NCBI GenBank assembly: GCA_017559135.1
Contig: JAFYSZ010000011.1
Location: 1 to 33,709 of the forward strand
From: Bacteroidales bacterium
GTDB lineage: Bacteria > Bacteroidota > Bacteroidia > Bacteroidales > P3
Reading direction: 5' to 3'
Length of the DNA: 33,709 bases
The notes beneath the pieces are model-generated. The model had not been told where the DNA came from and searched no databases. It saw nothing but the letters and a program-made list of their open reading frames with translations. Shown in pieces: positions 8,459-18,869 of this stretch (position 1 is the stretch's first letter; every line of letters starts with the position of its first letter). A program made the translations under genes and the position numbers.

Positions 8459-9013
8459 TTACTTAGACGCTGTTTTACCTGCTTTTTTACGAATCACTTC
8501 TCCTTGGAATCTAATACCCTTTCCTTTATATGGTTCAGGTTTACGCAATGAACGAATCTTTGCTGCAACTTGTCCCAATAATTGCTTATCAATACTTGTC
8601 ATTATGATAAGAGGATCTTTTCCTTTTTCAGTAACTGTTTCGCATTTAATTTCAGGTGGTAATTCAAAATAAATATTGTGAGAATATCCCAAAGATAATT
8701 CTAAAACTTGTCCTTGAACCTGAGCTTTATATCCCACACCAATAACTACTTGTACAGTTTTGAATCCTTCAGAAACACCTTTAACCATATTAGCTATCAA
8801 TGCTCTGTATAAGCCATGTTTTGCTCTATGATCTTTTTGATCAGACTCTCTTGTCAAAGTAATTTGGTTTTCTTCCACATTAACAGAAATAGCAGGACTA
8901 ACTTCTTGTTTCAAAGTTCCTAATTTACCTTCAACTGTAACTACATTGTTAGAGTCAACTGTTACTTTTACTCCACTTGGAAGATTTATTGGTAATTTTC
9001 CTATTCTTGACAT
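8459..9013 (-). CDS. rplF: 50S ribosomal protein uL6
   Basis: 184 residues forming two related alpha/beta domains. It begins [19 protein letters not shown] and ends with [20 protein letters not shown], the conserved 23S rRNA-binding C-terminus. uL6 lies near the GTPase-associated centre below the L7/L12 stalk. A clear AGGAGA precedes the ATG by 7 bases. Gap to rpsH 18 bases. Confidence 0.98.
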   Translation of the reverse strand: MSRIGKLPINLPSGVKVTVDSNNVVTVEGKLGTLKQEVSPAISVNVEENQITLTRESDQKDHRAKHGLYRALIANMVKGVSEGFKTVQVVIGVGYKAQVQGQVLELSLGYSHNIYFELPPEIKCETVTEKGKDPLIIMTSIDKQLLGQVAAKIRSLRKPEPYKGKGIRFQGEVIRKKAGKTASK

Positions 9014-9031
9014 TATTATATCTCCTCTTAA

Positions 9032-9430
9032 TTAACTAATGTAACAAATTACCTCTCCACCAATATTAAGAGCTCTCGCTTCTTTATCTGTCATTAAACC
9101 TCTTGATGTAGAGATTACTGCTATACCTAATCCATTCAAAACTCTTGGCAATTTTTCTGCACTTACGTATTTTCTTAAACCAGGACTACTTATTCTTTGA
9201 ATATTTGTCATTGCTGGTTCCTTAGTCAATGGATGATATTTTAATGCTATCTTTATAGTTTTAGGGAATGTTTCATCCTCAAACTTATAATTTAAGATAT
9301 AACCCTTATCAAAAAGTATTTTTGTTATTTCTTTTTTTATCTTTGAAGCAGGTATCTCCACTGTTCTATGCTTTGCTGTAGAAGCATTTCTAATACGAGT
9401 TAAATAATCTGCAATTGGATCTGTAACCAT
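9032..9430 (-). CDS. rpsH: 30S ribosomal protein uS8
   Basis: 132 residues. It starts [17 protein letters not shown] and ends with the signature [20 protein letters not shown] then EVICYIS. uS8 binds helix 21 of 16S rRNA and in other bacteria represses the spc operon through a site near rplE. It sits between rpsN and rplF. No structure resembling the Escherichia coli uS8 operator was recognised by eye. Confidence 0.98.
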   Translation of the reverse strand: MVTDPIADYLTRIRNASTAKHRTVEIPASKIKKEITKILFDKGYILNYKFEDETFPKTIKIALKYHPLTKEPAMTNIQRISSPGLRKYVSAEKLPRVLNGLGIAVISTSRGLMTDKEARALNIGGEVICYIS

Positions 9431-9464
9431 CTTTTTTCTTTTTTAATATAAACTAAACTTTATC

Positions 9465-9734
9465 TTACCAACTTGCTTTTTTTACTCCAGGTATCAATCC
9501 TGCTAACGCCATTTCTCTGAAATTAATTCTTGAAATTCCAAATTGACGCATATAACCTTTTGGACGACCTGTTAATTTACATCTATTGTGTAATCTTACT
9601 GGAGAAGCATTCTTAGGCAATCTTTGAAGGCCTTCATAATCTTCTGCTTCTAATAAAGCCTTTCTTTTAGCAGCATACTTAGCCACCATTTTTTCTCTTT
9701 TACGCTCACGCGCTTTCATTGATTCTTTTGCCAT
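9465..9734 (-). CDS. rpsN: 30S ribosomal protein uS14 (long, zinc-free form)
   Basis: 89 residues: the long form lacking the CxxC...CxxC zinc ribbon of short uS14 (only one Cys, in [20 protein letters not shown]). The C-terminal [20 protein letters not shown] is typical. uS14 is a 30S head protein. It sits 5 bases after rplE. Together with the zinc-free bL36 downstream it suggests low zinc demand in this organism's ribosome. Confidence 0.97.
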   Translation of the reverse strand: MAKESMKARERKREKMVAKYAAKRKALLEAEDYEGLQRLPKNASPVRLHNRCKLTGRPKGYMRQFGISRINFREMALAGLIPGVKKASW

Positions 9735-9739
9735 AATTC

Positions 9740-10303
9740 TTACAAATTATTTTGGTTTTTAAACGGAAAGCCAAATGCCTTCAATAATGATAAAGCCTCT
9801 TTGTCAGTATTTGCTGATGTTACAAAAGTAATATCCATTCCTTGAATACTATTGATTTTATCTATATCTATTTCAGGGAATATAATTTGTTCTGTAATAC
9901 CAAAAGAAAAATTACCTTTTCCATCAAACCCTTTGTCATTGATACCTCTAAAATCTCTAATTCTAGGAATTGAAGCAGAGATTAATCTATCAAGAAACTC
10001 ATACATTTTATCGCCTCTCAATGTTACTCTAACTCCAATAGGCATTCCTTTTCTCAACTTGAAATTAGAAATATCTTTTTTAGATCTAGTTGCTACTGCT
10101 TTTTGTCCTGCGATCAAAGTCATTTCTTCAACTCCTTTGTCTATGACTTTTTTATCTGCAATAGCAGCTCTGCCTAAACCTTGATTTAAAGATATCTTTT
10201 TTAAACGAGGTACTTGCATCGCAGTTTTATAACCGTACTCCTTCATTAATACAGATACTATCTCGTCTCTATATTTTTGTTTTAATCTAGGCACGTATCC
10301 CAT
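9740..10303 (-). CDS. rplE: 50S ribosomal protein uL5
   Basis: 187 residues. Conserved text includes the N-terminal [48 protein letters not shown] and [17 protein letters not shown]. uL5 binds 5S rRNA and touches P-site tRNA. Its start overlaps the rplX stop by one base (TAATG). A very strong Shine-Dalgarno-like GGGGAGG inside the last rplX codons precedes the ATG by about 10 bases, suggesting translational re-initiation and coupling. Confidence 0.98.
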   Translation of the reverse strand: MGYVPRLKQKYRDEIVSVLMKEYGYKTAMQVPRLKKISLNQGLGRAAIADKKVIDKGVEEMTLIAGQKAVATRSKKDISNFKLRKGMPIGVRVTLRGDKMYEFLDRLISASIPRIRDFRGINDKGFDGKGNFSFGITEQIIFPEIDIDKINSIQGMDITFVTSANTDKEALSLLKAFGFPFKNQNNL

Positions 10304-10620
10304 TATTTTATTACCTCCCCTGATTTTTTAGAATAACGAACTAATTTATTTGTTTTCTCATCTAATCTTCTGCCAATTCTTGTAGCTTTTCCTTTAGAAT
10401 CAACAACCATAAGATTAGAAATGTGTATTGGAGCTTCCTTTTCTACTATACCACCTTGTGTATTTTTGGGATTTGGTTTTGTATGTTTCTTGATTTTATT
10501 CAATCCTTCAACGATGGCACGATTATCTTTTGGATACACTACCAATACTTTGCCTGTACTTCCCTTATCGTTACCTGCTAATACTTTTACAGTATCTCCT
10601 TTTTTTACATGCAATTTCAT
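10303..10620 (-). CDS. rplX: 50S ribosomal protein uL24
   Basis: 105 residues with an N-terminal KOW motif ([20 protein letters not shown], about 6-25) and the following [20 protein letters not shown] and [20 protein letters not shown]. uL24 starts large-subunit assembly by binding domain I of 23S rRNA. Gap to rplN 17 bases; it overlaps rplE by one base at its end. Confidence 0.98.
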   Translation of the reverse strand: MKLHVKKGDTVKVLAGNDKGSTGKVLVVYPKDNRAIVEGLNKIKKHTKPNPKNTQGGIVEKEAPIHISNLMVVDSKGKATRIGRRLDEKTNKLVRYSKKSGEVIK

Positions 10621-10637
10621 ACTCTTACTTTTTTGCG

Positions 10638-11006
10638 TTATAACACTTCAGGAGCCAATGAAACAATTTTCATAAATTGTTTATCACGCAACTCTCTTGC
10701 TACTGGTCCAAAAATACGTGTTCCTCTCATTTCTTCATTAGCGTTTAACAAAACGCAAGCATTATCGTCAAAACGAATGTAAGATCCGTCTGGTCTTCTA
10801 ACCTCTTTTTTCGTTCTAACCACTACTGCCTTTGATACAGAGCCCTTCTTCACATTTCCTGAAGGGATTGCATCTTTTACTGCTATGACAATCTTGTCAC
10901 CAACGGAAGCATATCTTCTTTTTGTACCACCTAAGACTCTGATACAAAGTGCACTTTTCGCTCCGCTATTGTCTGCAACAATTAATCTTGTTTCTTGTTG
11001 TACCAT
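10638..11006 (-). CDS. rplN: 50S ribosomal protein uL14
   Basis: 122 residues, the standard length. It reads [20 protein letters not shown] near the start, then [20 protein letters not shown] and the C-terminal [16 protein letters not shown]. uL14 lies at the subunit interface and is the binding site of the RsfS silencing factor in other bacteria. One base separates it from rpsQ, implying tight coupling. Confidence 0.98.
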   Translation of the reverse strand: MVQQETRLIVADNSGAKSALCIRVLGGTKRRYASVGDKIVIAVKDAIPSGNVKKGSVSKAVVVRTKKEVRRPDGSYIRFDDNACVLLNANEEMRGTRIFGPVARELRDKQFMKIVSLAPEVL

Positions 11007-11007
11007 G

Positions 11008-11262
11008 TTATTTAGCTCTTTCTATTATTTCAACTAATCTCCAACATTTATTTTTACTCAAAGGTCTTGTCTCCATAATGCGAACAGTATCTCCTATACC
11101 GCATTCATTTTTCTCATCATGAGCCATAAACTTGCTAGTTTTCTTAACAAATTTACCATATTTAAGATGCTTTACTTTTCTTTCAACTAAAACGTTGATA
11201 GATTTATCCATCTTATTGCTTACGACAACACCTATTCTTTCTTTTCTTAAATTTCTTTCCAT
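11008..11262 (-). CDS. rpsQ: 30S ribosomal protein uS17
   Basis: 84 residues with OB-fold signatures [38 protein letters not shown] and the C-terminal [16 protein letters not shown]. uS17 is an early 16S rRNA binder at the bottom of the 30S body. In order rpmC-rpsQ-rplN. No truncation or unusual sequence. Confidence 0.98.
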   Translation of the reverse strand: MERNLRKERIGVVVSNKMDKSINVLVERKVKHLKYGKFVKKTSKFMAHDEKNECGIGDTVRIMETRPLSKNKCWRLVEIIERAK

Positions 11263-11280
11263 ATTGCTATAGGCATTCTT

Positions 11281-11493
11281 TTATTTTTCTACTGAATCCG
11301 CAGACGATAATTGACGTCTTCTAATTTCCGTATTAATTCTGGCAACATTTCTACGAGTTTCTCTAACAATGTTAGGATTCTCTAATGGAGACACTGCATG
11401 ATTTATACGCAATTTAGTAAGTTGTGTTTTTTCTGCATCTAACCTTTCTTGCAATTCTGCGATAGAAAGTTCTTTTAATTCACTATTCTTCAT
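11281..11493 (-). CDS. rpmC: 50S ribosomal protein uL29
   Basis: 70 residues, largely helical: KNSELKELSIAELQERLDAE, then the conserved LTKLRINHAVSPLENPNIVR and ETRRNVARINTEIRRRQL. uL29 lies at the tunnel exit, where SRP and trigger factor dock. Ten bases after rplP; 18 before rpsQ. Confidence 0.98.
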   Translation of the reverse strand: MKNSELKELSIAELQERLDAEKTQLTKLRINHAVSPLENPNIVRETRRNVARINTEIRRRQLSSADSVEK

Positions 11494-11503
11494 TTTCTAA
11501 TGA

Positions 11504-11929
11504 TTATGCTTCTTCTGTGTAATCTCTACGTACTACAAATTTTGTAATAACTGGTAATTTTTGTGCTGCTAATCTCATTGCTTCTCTTGCAACTTCCAAT
11601 GGAACACCTTCTGCCTCAAATAACATTGTTCCTGGTTTTATTTTAGCAACAAAATATTCTGGAGCTCCTTTACCCTTACCCATACGAACTTCATTAGGTT
11701 TCTTTGTAATAGGTTTATCAGGGAATATTCTAATCCATATTTGCCCTTCACGTTTCATATAACGAGTTACGGCTTGACGAGCTGCTTCTATTTGACGTCC
11801 TGTGATAAAAGCAGTATCCAAAGACTTTATTCCAAAAGCTCCAAAAGCTAACTCATGACCTCTATGAGCTAAACCTTTTATTCTACCCTTTTGCTGTTTT
11901 CTGTATTTTGTCTTTTTTGGTTGTAACAT
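11504..11929 (-). CDS. rplP: 50S ribosomal protein uL16
   Basis: 141 residues. Conserved elements: [20 protein letters not shown], the basic [20 protein letters not shown] and [20 protein letters not shown], and the C-terminal [16 protein letters not shown]. uL16 completes the peptidyl-transferase centre late in assembly and positions A-site tRNA. The Arg hydroxylated in some proteobacteria would fall near RMGKGKG; whether it is modified here cannot be told. Confidence 0.98.
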   Translation of the reverse strand: MLQPKKTKYRKQQKGRIKGLAHRGHELAFGAFGIKSLDTAFITGRQIEAARQAVTRYMKREGQIWIRIFPDKPITKKPNEVRMGKGKGAPEYFVAKIKPGTMLFEAEGVPLEVAREAMRLAAQKLPVITKFVVRRDYTEEA

Positions 11930-11954
11930 ATCACTCTATTTTGACTATTAAATA

Positions 11955-12680
11955 CTACTTTTTTCTACGAGGACGTTGTCCGATCATAGAACGTTGTCCT
12001 GCTCTATTGTTTTCTTTAAGATTACCTCCAACAGTAGAAGGAACTAATTCTCTTTTATTATAAACCATACCTTTGCAAATCCACACTTTTACACCTATAC
12101 GTCCATATGTAGTGTGAGCTTCTGCTTGAGCATAATCAATATCAGCTCTCAAAGTATGCAATGGAGTTCTTCCTTCTTTGTAATGTTCAGTTCTTGCCAT
12201 TTCAGCACCGCCTATACGACCAGAAACTGACACTTTAATTCCTTCCGCACCAACTCTCATAGTTGAAGTAATAGCCATTTTAATAGCCTTTCTGTAAGAA
12301 ACTCTACCTTCTATCTGTTTCGCAACAGTTGCTGCAACTAATACTGCATCTAACTCAGGTCTTTTAACCTCAGAAATATTAATTTGAACTTCTTTATCTG
12401 TAAGTTTCTTTAACTCTTCTTTTAATCTATCAACTTCTTGACCAGCCTTACCTATAATCAAACCTGGTCTAGCTGTATTGATGGTTACAGTAACTAGTTT
12501 CAAAGTTCTCTCGATATAGATTTTTGAGACACCTGCCTTAGCCAAACGAACATTTAAATATTTTCTTATTTTGTCGTCTTCAACTAATTTATCTTCAAAC
12601 TTTCTTCCTCCATACCAATTAGAATCCCAACCTCTGATAATTCCTAGTCTGTTACCTATTGGATTTGTTTTTTGTCCCAT
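11955..12680 (-). CDS. rpsC: 30S ribosomal protein uS3
   Basis: 241 residues. The N-terminal type II KH domain has its GLIIGKAG loop at 73-80. The C-terminal domain includes [20 protein letters not shown] (153-172) and [15 protein letters not shown]. uS3 lines the mRNA entry channel and has helicase-like activity there. It follows rplV (30-base gap) and precedes rplP. The basic tail ([14 protein letters not shown]) is slightly longer than in many bacteria. Confidence 0.98.
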   Translation of the reverse strand: MGQKTNPIGNRLGIIRGWDSNWYGGRKFEDKLVEDDKIRKYLNVRLAKAGVSKIYIERTLKLVTVTINTARPGLIIGKAGQEVDRLKEELKKLTDKEVQINISEVKRPELDAVLVAATVAKQIEGRVSYRKAIKMAITSTMRVGAEGIKVSVSGRIGGAEMARTEHYKEGRTPLHTLRADIDYAQAEAHTTYGRIGVKVWICKGMVYNKRELVPSTVGGNLKENNRAGQRSMIGQRPRRKK

Positions 12681-12710
12681 CCGATTATTATTTTACTATT
12701 TTACAAACTA

Positions 12711-13154
12711 TTATTTTTCAGCATCATTTGTTTGAAGTTCAGAAACAGCTGCTCTTTCTTCTACTCTACTTCCTAACACCAAAGTAACATGATTAGATCT
12801 CTTTTTAATTCTATAACCACGTCCTTGTGGAGCTGTACGAAGTCTTTTTAACTGTCTTCCTCCATCAACACATATTTCTTTTACATATAGATTACTTTCT
12901 TCTATTCTTTTTCCAGCATTTTTTGCTTGCCAGTTTGCAATAGCAGAAAGTAATAATTTACGCAATTTTGGTGCTGACTCTCTACGACTATATTGCAAAA
13001 TTCCTAATGCTTTTTCTACATCAAGTCCTCTAACAGCATCTGCCATCAAACGAGTTTTTCTTGGAGAAGTAGGATTATCATTCAACTTCGCAATATATAG
13101 TGTCTTTTTTGCTTCTTTACGTGCTAATGCACTCTCACGTTTTCTTTTTCCCAT
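12711..13154 (-). CDS. rplV: 50S ribosomal protein uL22
   Basis: 147 residues, longer than the usual ~110 because of extra residues at both ends (N-terminal MGKRKRESALARKEAKKTLY and an acidic C-terminal tail VSELQTNDAEK). The core has NPTSPRKTRLMADAVRGLDV and the tunnel-lining loop region LKRLRTAPQGRGYRIKKRSN. uL22 helps form the exit-tunnel constriction, a macrolide site. Gap to rpsS 14 bases. Confidence 0.97.
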   Translation of the reverse strand: MGKRKRESALARKEAKKTLYIAKLNDNPTSPRKTRLMADAVRGLDVEKALGILQYSRRESAPKLRKLLLSAIANWQAKNAGKRIEESNLYVKEICVDGGRQLKRLRTAPQGRGYRIKKRSNHVTLVLGSRVEERAAVSELQTNDAEK

Positions 13155-13168
13155 TTCTGCACTAATTT

Positions 13169-13447
13169 TTATTTCTTACCTTTATCTTTTTGACCAGCAT
13201 GTCCTCTGAATATTCTTGTTGGAGCAAATTCTCCTAACTTATGACCCACCATATTTTCAGTAATATAAACTGGGATATGTTTGTTTCCATTATGAACAGC
13301 TATAGTCAAGCCTACAAAATCAGGAGAAATCATAGAAGCTCTTGACCATGTTTTAATCGTATTTTTATTGTTCTGTTCTTGAGCTAACAAAACTTTCTTT
13401 TCTAACTTATAATGAATATAAGGTCCTTTTTTTAATGAACGGCTCAT
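13169..13447 (-). CDS. rpsS: 30S ribosomal protein uS19
   Basis: 92 residues starting [20 protein letters not shown] and containing [40 protein letters not shown] and [14 protein letters not shown]. uS19 forms a head complex with uS13 and contacts the A site. Five bases separate it from rplB upstream. Confidence 0.98.
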   Translation of the reverse strand: MSRSLKKGPYIHYKLEKKVLLAQEQNNKNTIKTWSRASMISPDFVGLTIAVHNGNKHIPVYITENMVGHKLGEFAPTRIFRGHAGQKDKGKK

Positions 13448-13452
13448 GTTTC

Positions 13453-14277
13453 TTATTTCTTACGTCTTTCAACTATATACTTACTTGATTGTTTCTTTGG
13501 AGCTCTTGTCTTGTAACCCTTAGCTGGAATACCCTTTCTTGAACGTGGATGTCCTCCTGCTTGACGACCTTCACCACCTCCCATTGGGTGATCAACTGGG
13601 TTCATAACAACACCTCTAGTTCTTGGTCTTCTACCCAACCATCTTGATCTACCTGCCTTACCTGAAATTTCGAGGTTATGTTCAACGTTAGATACTATAC
13701 CAATAGTTGCTCTACAAGATTGTAAAATCATTCTAGTTTCACCAGAAGGCATTTTTACAATTGCATATTTACCGTCTCTCGACATCAATTGAGCGTAAGA
13801 ACCTGCACTACGCACCAACTTAGCACCTTGTCCAGGATTCAATTCAATGTTATGAATCATGGTTCCGAAAGGAATTTCACTAAGCAACAAAGTATTACCT
13901 ATTTCAGGGGCAACTCCTATACCTGACATTACTGTCTGACCAACCTTTAAACCATGAGGAGAAACTATATATCTTTTTTCACCATCTGCATAACAAACTA
14001 ATGCAATACGAGCCGTTCTATTTGGGTCGTATTCAATGGTTTTAACAACCGCAGGGATTCCATCTTTATCTCTTCTGAAATCCACAAAACGATATAATTT
14101 CTTATGACCACCACCAATGTATCTCATGGTCATTTTACCTTCATTATTTCTACCTCCACTTTTTCTTTTACCAAAAACCAACGATTTCTCTGGTTTATTT
14201 GTAGTAATTTCTTCAAAAGTGCTAACAACTTTAAAACGTTGTCCTGGTGTTGTTGGTTTTAATTTTTTTAAAGCCAT
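13453..14277 (-). CDS. rplB: 50S ribosomal protein uL2
   Basis: 274 residues. The OB-fold half includes [19 protein letters not shown] (45-63). The C-terminal SH3-like half carries [15 protein letters not shown] (224-238), whose conserved His230 lies near the peptidyl-transferase centre, then [18 protein letters not shown]. uL2 is needed for subunit joining and peptide bond formation. Between rplW and rpsS. Confidence 0.98.
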   Translation of the reverse strand: MALKKLKPTTPGQRFKVVSTFEEITTNKPEKSLVFGKRKSGGRNNEGKMTMRYIGGGHKKLYRFVDFRRDKDGIPAVVKTIEYDPNRTARIALVCYADGEKRYIVSPHGLKVGQTVMSGIGVAPEIGNTLLLSEIPFGTMIHNIELNPGQGAKLVRSAGSYAQLMSRDGKYAIVKMPSGETRMILQSCRATIGIVSNVEHNLEISGKAGRSRWLGRRPRTRGVVMNPVDHPMGGGEGRQAGGHPRSRKGIPAKGYKTRAPKKQSSKYIVERRKK

Positions 14278-14286
14278 CTCTTATTT

Positions 14287-14580
14287 TTAAATATTGCTAA
14301 AAAAATCTATTGTATCACCTTCGGCTAACATTACTATAGCCTTTTTAAAAGCAGCTGTGCGACCTTGAATAAATCCAGATTTTGTATATCTAGATTTATT
14401 TTTGCCACTATAATTCATTGTATTTACACTCTCAACTTTAACTCCATAAAGTTCTTCAACTGCCTTCTTTATTTCAATTTTATTTGCACGTTTATCAACT
14501 ATGAAACCAAAACGATTAGGGAATTTCTCTGTCGTTTTAGTCATTTTTTCTGTAATAATCGGCTTTACAATGATGTTCAT
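14287..14580 (-). CDS. rplW: 50S ribosomal protein uL23
   Basis: 97 residues, typical length: PIITEKMTKTTEKFPNRFGF, then VDKRANKIEIKKAVEELYGV and VESVNTMNY. uL23 sits at the tunnel exit and is the main docking site of trigger factor and SRP. Order rplD-rplW-rplB as in S10 operons; 9 bases precede rplB. Confidence 0.97.
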   Translation of the reverse strand: MNIIVKPIITEKMTKTTEKFPNRFGFIVDKRANKIEIKKAVEELYGVKVESVNTMNYSGKNKSRYTKSGFIQGRTAAFKKAIVMLAEGDTIDFFSNI

Positions 14581-14610
14581 TTTCTTCTATCTTTCTTATA
14601 AAATAACTAA

Positions 14611-15246
14611 CTAAGAATTAGTACACACTCTTTCTAACTCTTTAATCATTGATTCTGAAATAACTAACTTATTTGCATCTAAAACAGCATAAGTGTTAAT
14701 TAATTCAGGACTCATAACGTTAACTTTTTGTAGGTTACGAGCCGACAAAGATACGAATTTTTCTTTAATTGTATCAATTATTAGAAGAGTTTTTTTATCT
14801 TGAACTTTCAAAGCAGAAAGAATTTCAATCATTTTCTTTGTTTTTGGAGCTTCAAAACTGAAATCCTCAACAACGATTATGTTATTCTCTCTTGATTTAT
14901 AAGTCAAAGCTGATAAACGAGCTAAGCGTTTTACTTTTTTGTTTAGTTTAAAACGATAGTCTCTTGGTCTTGGTCCAAATACACGACCTCCACCTTTTAT
15001 TGTTGGACTATTTGTATCACCAGCTCTAGCTCCACCTGTACCCTTTTGTCTTTTTAATTTCTTTGTAGAACCTGAAACTTCTGAACGTTCTTTTGATTTG
15101 TGAGTACCTTGTCTTTGATCAGCTAAATATTGTCTAACAGCTAACCAAATAACGTGATCATTAGGTTCAGTTCCAAACAACTCTTCATTGACAATAACTG
15201 TTCTTCCAGTTTCATTGCCATTTATTCCATAAACTTTTAACTCCAT
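14611..15246 (-). CDS. rplD: 50S ribosomal protein uL4
   Basis: 211 residues. The extended tunnel loop reads [20 protein letters not shown] then [20 protein letters not shown], with the macrolide-site KGTGGARAG segment in its usual form. The globular part includes [20 protein letters not shown]. Its start overlaps the rplC stop by 10 bases, the largest overlap in the cluster, implying coupled translation. uL4 is the classical S10-operon autoregulator in gammaproteobacteria; no evidence for that here. Confidence 0.98.
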   Translation of the reverse strand: MELKVYGINGNETGRTVIVNEELFGTEPNDHVIWLAVRQYLADQRQGTHKSKERSEVSGSTKKLKRQKGTGGARAGDTNSPTIKGGGRVFGPRPRDYRFKLNKKVKRLARLSALTYKSRENNIIVVEDFSFEAPKTKKMIEILSALKVQDKKTLLIIDTIKEKFVSLSARNLQKVNVMSPELINTYAVLDANKLVISESMIKELERVCTNS

Positions 15247-15866
15247 CTCTCAAGTTTTAAAATTGAACCCTTAGGACCTGGAACAGATCCTTTCACTAAT
15301 ACTAAATTCTTTTCAGCAATTACTTTTAATACTTGTAAATTCTGAACCTTTACTCTTCTTCCACCTGTTCTTCCGGCCATTCTTAAACCTTTGAACAATC
15401 TTGAAGGATAAGAAGAAGCGCCTACTGAACCTGGTGCACGTAATCTGTCGTGTTGACCGTGAGTTTTATCACCAACTCCACTAAAACCATGACGTTTAAC
15501 AACACCTTGGAAACCTTTACCCTTAGAGATTCCGACTACGTCAACGAATTCACCTTCTGCGAAAACTTCACAAGTTAATACTTCTCCGAATGCTTTCATT
15601 GAACCTTCTTCAAAACGAGAAAATTCAGCAACATATCTCTTTGGAGTTGTATTAGCCTTTGCAAAGTGTCCTTTCATTGGTTTAGTACAATTTTTCTCCT
15701 TTAATTCTTCAAATGCTAATTGAATAGCACTGTAACCATCCTTTTCAGGAGTTTTTACTTGTGTTACCACACAAGGACCAGCTTCAATAACTGTGCACGG
15801 CATTTGTTTACCGGAGGCATCATAGATGCTAGTCATTCCAATTTTTTTTCCTATTAATCCTGACAT
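15237..15866 (-). CDS. rplC: 50S ribosomal protein uL3
   Basis: 209 residues. Conserved text: [36 protein letters not shown] (115-130), [15 protein letters not shown] (135-149) and [20 protein letters not shown]. The site aligned with the PrmB-methylated Gln of Escherichia coli uL3 (just after GSVG) is Ala150, so that methylation is not expected. uL3 starts large-subunit assembly and reaches the peptidyl-transferase centre. The 90-base gap before it holds a hairpin. Confidence 0.98.
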   Translation of the reverse strand: MSGLIGKKIGMTSIYDASGKQMPCTVIEAGPCVVTQVKTPEKDGYSAIQLAFEELKEKNCTKPMKGHFAKANTTPKRYVAEFSRFEEGSMKAFGEVLTCEVFAEGEFVDVVGISKGKGFQGVVKRHGFSGVGDKTHGQHDRLRAPGSVGASSYPSRLFKGLRMAGRTGGRRVKVQNLQVLKVIAEKNLVLVKGSVPGPKGSILKLERWS

Positions 15867-15888
15867 TTAATTTAATTAATTTATTTAC

Positions 15889-15920
15889 ATTCTCAGCTTA
15901 TCTCACGACATCGGCTGAAT
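15889..15920 (-). promoter_or_regulatory. Hairpin in the rpsJ-rplC gap
   Basis: On the transcript strand ATTCAGC (15920-15914) faces GCTGAGAAT (15897-15889): a TCAGC/GCTGA helix extended past a small bulge, around a 16-base loop containing CGATGTCGTGAGATAA. It sits in one of the few long gaps of the cluster (90 bases), at the head of the S10-type genes, so a feedback or processing site is possible. No promoter box was convincing here. Confidence 0.35.
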
Positions 15921-15956
15921 ATTCTTAAATTTATCTTACTTTTTTAATGATTTTAA

Positions 15957-16262
15957 TTAGACTTTGATTTGAACATCAACACCGCTTGGCAATTCTAATT
16001 TCACCAATGCATCAACAGTCTTTGATGAAGTACTATCTATATCTAACAATCTTTTGTAAGAACTTAATTCGAACTGCTCTCTTGATTTTTTATTAACGAA
16101 AGTAGAACGATTCACTGTAAAAATTTTCTTATTTGTAGGCAAAGGAATAGGTCCTCTCACGTGTGCCCCTGTTAATTTTACAGTCTTTACGATCTTTTCA
16201 GCAGATTTATCTACTAAATTGTGATCGTATGATTTTAATTTAATTCTAATTCTTTGACTCAC
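15957..16262 (-). CDS. rpsJ: 30S ribosomal protein uS10
   Basis: 101 residues, standard length: [40 protein letters not shown], then [20 protein letters not shown] and the C-terminal [13 protein letters not shown]. uS10 (NusE) works in the 30S head and in antitermination complexes. It starts 12 bases after fusA with no tuf between, the Bacteroidota arrangement. Confidence 0.98.
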   Translation of the reverse strand: MSQRIRIKLKSYDHNLVDKSAEKIVKTVKLTGAHVRGPIPLPTNKKIFTVNRSTFVNKKSREQFELSSYKRLLDIDSTSSKTVDALVKLELPSGVDVQIKV

Positions 16263-16274
16263 AATAATTACTTA

Positions 16275-18365
16275 TTAGTTATTTTCTTTACTTTTTAATA
16301 CAGTTTCAGTAACATCTTTTGGAGCTTCTGCATAATGAGAAAATTCCATTGTTGAATTTGCTCTACCAGAAGTAATAGTTCTTAAAGATGTAACATATCC
16401 AAACATTTGTGCCAAAGGAACTTTAGCTCTAACTGATTGAACACCTATTTTTGCAGTTATGCTATCAAGAATAGCTCTTCTTCTGTTCAAGTCACCTGTA
16501 ACATCTCCCAAATAAGCATCAGGAGTATTAACTTCAACAGACATAATAGGTTCTAACAATACAGGTCTTGCTTTCTTAGCAGCTTCTTTAAACGCCATTT
16601 TAGCACACAATTCAAAAGATAAAGCATCTGAATCGACTGGGTGGTAAGAACCATCAGACAATACAACCTTCATACTTTCAAGAGGGAATCCTGCTAAAAC
16701 ACCATTTTGCATTGCAGCTTTGAATCCTTTTTCAACAGCAGGGATAAATTCTTTTGGAATATTACCACCCTTAACTTCGTTGATGAATTGTAAACCTTTA
16801 ACACCTTCATCAGCAGGAGAAAGAGTAAATACTATATCAGCAAACTTACCTCTACCACCAGTTTGTTTCTTGAATACTTCTCTATGACTGCTTTCAGTTG
16901 TGATCGCTTCTTTATAAGCAACCTGAGGAGCACCTTGATTACAATCAACATTAAATTCTCTTCTCAATCTATCCATTATGATATCTAAGTGAAGCTCACC
17001 CATACCTTTCATAATAGTTTGACCAGAATCTTCATCAGTATTGATAACCAATGTAGGGTCTTCTTCTGAAAGTTTCATCAAAGCATTATTGAATTTATCA
17101 ATATCTGCTTGTTTTGTAGGTTCTATTGCTATTGAAATCACTGGTTCAGGGAAAGTCATAGATTCCAATATAATAGGATTATTTTCATCACAAAGAGTAT
17201 TACCTGTTTTAATATCTTTGAAACCAACAGCAGCACCTATATCCCCAGCTTCAATTCTGTCCATAGGATTTTGCTTATTAGCGTGCATTTGCATTACTCT
17301 TGAAATACGTTCTTTCTTACCTGTTGCAGCATTGTAAACGTATGAACCTGCATCAAGAGCTCCTGAATAAACACGGAAGAAACAAATTCTTCCAACATAA
17401 GGGTCTGTTGCAATCTTAAATGCTAATGCAGAGAAAGGAGCCTTTGGATCAACCTTTCTTGTGATAACATCTCCTGTATTAGGATCAGTTCCTTCAACTT
17501 CTGGAATATCTATTGGAGAAGGCAAAAATTCACAAATAGCATTGATAAGGTTTTGAACACCTTTGTTTTTGAATGAAGAACCACATAAAACAGGAACGAT
17601 TCTCATTTCACAAGTAGCCTTACGGATATGGTAAAGCATTTCTTCTTCTGTGATAGAGTTTTCATCGTCCATATATCTCATTAGAAGTTCATCATCTTCT
17701 TCTGCAACACCTTCAACTAATTTTCTTCTATATTCAGCAGCTATTTCCTTTAAATCCTCAGGCATTGGAACTTCGTAAGATGTAGTACCATTAGTAGATT
17801 CATCATACATCAATGCTTTATTTGAGATAAGGTCAATAACTCCCTTGAACATATCTTCTTGTCCAATAGGAATTGTCAATGGAACAGGATTAGCACCAAG
17901 ACGTTCTTTAATTTGTTTAATAACATTAAAGAAGTCAGCACCAGCACGGTCCATTTTATTAACGAAACCTATTCTTGGAACTCTATATTTATCTGCTTGT
18001 CTCCAAACTGTTTCAGATTGAGGTTCAACACCACCAACCGCACAGAATAAAGCAACAGCACCATCTAATACTCTAAGAGAACGCTCAACTTCAACAGTGA
18101 AATCTACGTGACCTGGAGTATCTATAATGTTGATTTTAAATTGTTTTTCTTTATAATTCCAGAAAACTGTTGTTGCAGCAGAAGTGATTGTGATACCTCT
18201 TTCTTGTTCTTGAGCCATCCAGTCCATTGTTGCTGCACCATCGTGAGTTTCTCCTATTTTATGGCTCTTACCTGTAAAATACAATATACGCTCAGTAGTT
18301 GTTGTCTTACCAGCGTCAATGTGAGCCATAATTCCTATATTTCTAGTTAACTTTAAATCTGCCAT
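16275..18365 (-). CDS. fusA: Translation elongation factor G
   Basis: 696 residues, normal for EF-G. GTPase motifs: AHIDAGKT (14-21), the switch I segment [12 protein letters not shown] (55-66), DTPGHVDF (82-89, catalytic His86) and NKMD (136-139). Later domains include [19 protein letters not shown] and the domain IV/V text [20 protein letters not shown] and [20 protein letters not shown]. It drives ribosomal translocation and, with RRF, recycling. It sits 5 bases after rpsG in a str-type operon. Confidence 0.98.
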   Translation of the reverse strand: MADLKLTRNIGIMAHIDAGKTTTTERILYFTGKSHKIGETHDGAATMDWMAQEQERGITITSAATTVFWNYKEKQFKINIIDTPGHVDFTVEVERSLRVLDGAVALFCAVGGVEPQSETVWRQADKYRVPRIGFVNKMDRAGADFFNVIKQIKERLGANPVPLTIPIGQEDMFKGVIDLISNKALMYDESTNGTTSYEVPMPEDLKEIAAEYRRKLVEGVAEEDDELLMRYMDDENSITEEEMLYHIRKATCEMRIVPVLCGSSFKNKGVQNLINAICEFLPSPIDIPEVEGTDPNTGDVITRKVDPKAPFSALAFKIATDPYVGRICFFRVYSGALDAGSYVYNAATGKKERISRVMQMHANKQNPMDRIEAGDIGAAVGFKDIKTGNTLCDENNPIILESMTFPEPVISIAIEPTKQADIDKFNNALMKLSEEDPTLVINTDEDSGQTIMKGMGELHLDIIMDRLRREFNVDCNQGAPQVAYKEAITTESSHREVFKKQTGGRGKFADIVFTLSPADEGVKGLQFINEVKGGNIPKEFIPAVEKGFKAAMQNGVLAGFPLESMKVVLSDGSYHPVDSDALSFELCAKMAFKEAAKKARPVLLEPIMSVEVNTPDAYLGDVTGDLNRRRAILDSITAKIGVQSVRAKVPLAQMFGYVTSLRTITSGRANSTMEFSHYAEAPKDVTETVLKSKENN

Positions 18366-18370
18366 AAATA

Positions 18371-18838
18371 TTAGAATCTAAAGTGAGAGAATGCCTTGTT
18401 TGCTTCTGCCATTCTGTGAATATCTTCTTTCTTTTTGAAAGCTGCACCTTCTTCTTTGTAAGCTGCCAAAATTTCAGAAGCCAAACGAATAGCCATTGTT
18501 TTTTCGTTACGTTTACGAGCAAATCCTATCAAGTTTTTCATTCCCATAGATTGTTTTCTTTCAGGACGGATTTCAGAAGGTATTTGGAATGTAGCACCAC
18601 CTACTCTACGGCTTCTAACCTCAACTTGTGGAGTTACATTAGCTAATGCTTTTTTCCAAACTTCCAATCCATTTTCATTTGAACGTTCAGTAACTATATC
18701 AATTGCTTCATAAAAAATATTATAAGCTATCATTTTCTTTCCTTTTAGCATGATGTTGTTCACAAATTTTGTAACCAAAACATCATTAAACTTAGGATCT
18801 GGAAGAATAATTCTCTTCTTTGGTTTTGCTTTTCTCAT
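18371..18838 (-). CDS. rpsG: 30S ribosomal protein uS7
   Basis: 155 residues: [60 protein letters not shown] and the C-terminal [20 protein letters not shown]. uS7 initiates assembly of the 30S head and touches the E site. In Escherichia coli it represses the str operon through the rpsL-rpsG gap; that gap is only 31 bases here and shows no such structure. AAGGAA lies close to the ATG. Confidence 0.98.
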   Translation of the reverse strand: MRKAKPKKRIILPDPKFNDVLVTKFVNNIMLKGKKMIAYNIFYEAIDIVTERSNENGLEVWKKALANVTPQVEVRSRRVGGATFQIPSEIRPERKQSMGMKNLIGFARKRNEKTMAIRLASEILAAYKEEGAAFKKKEDIHRMAEANKAFSHFRF

Positions 18839-18869
18839 GTTTCCTTACGTGTAAATTTCCTCTAATTAA

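Noticed and set aside
16263..16274. Missing tuf between fusA and rpsJ as a deletion
   Set aside because: The 12-base gap is clean, and absence of tuf from this position is normal in Bacteroidota.
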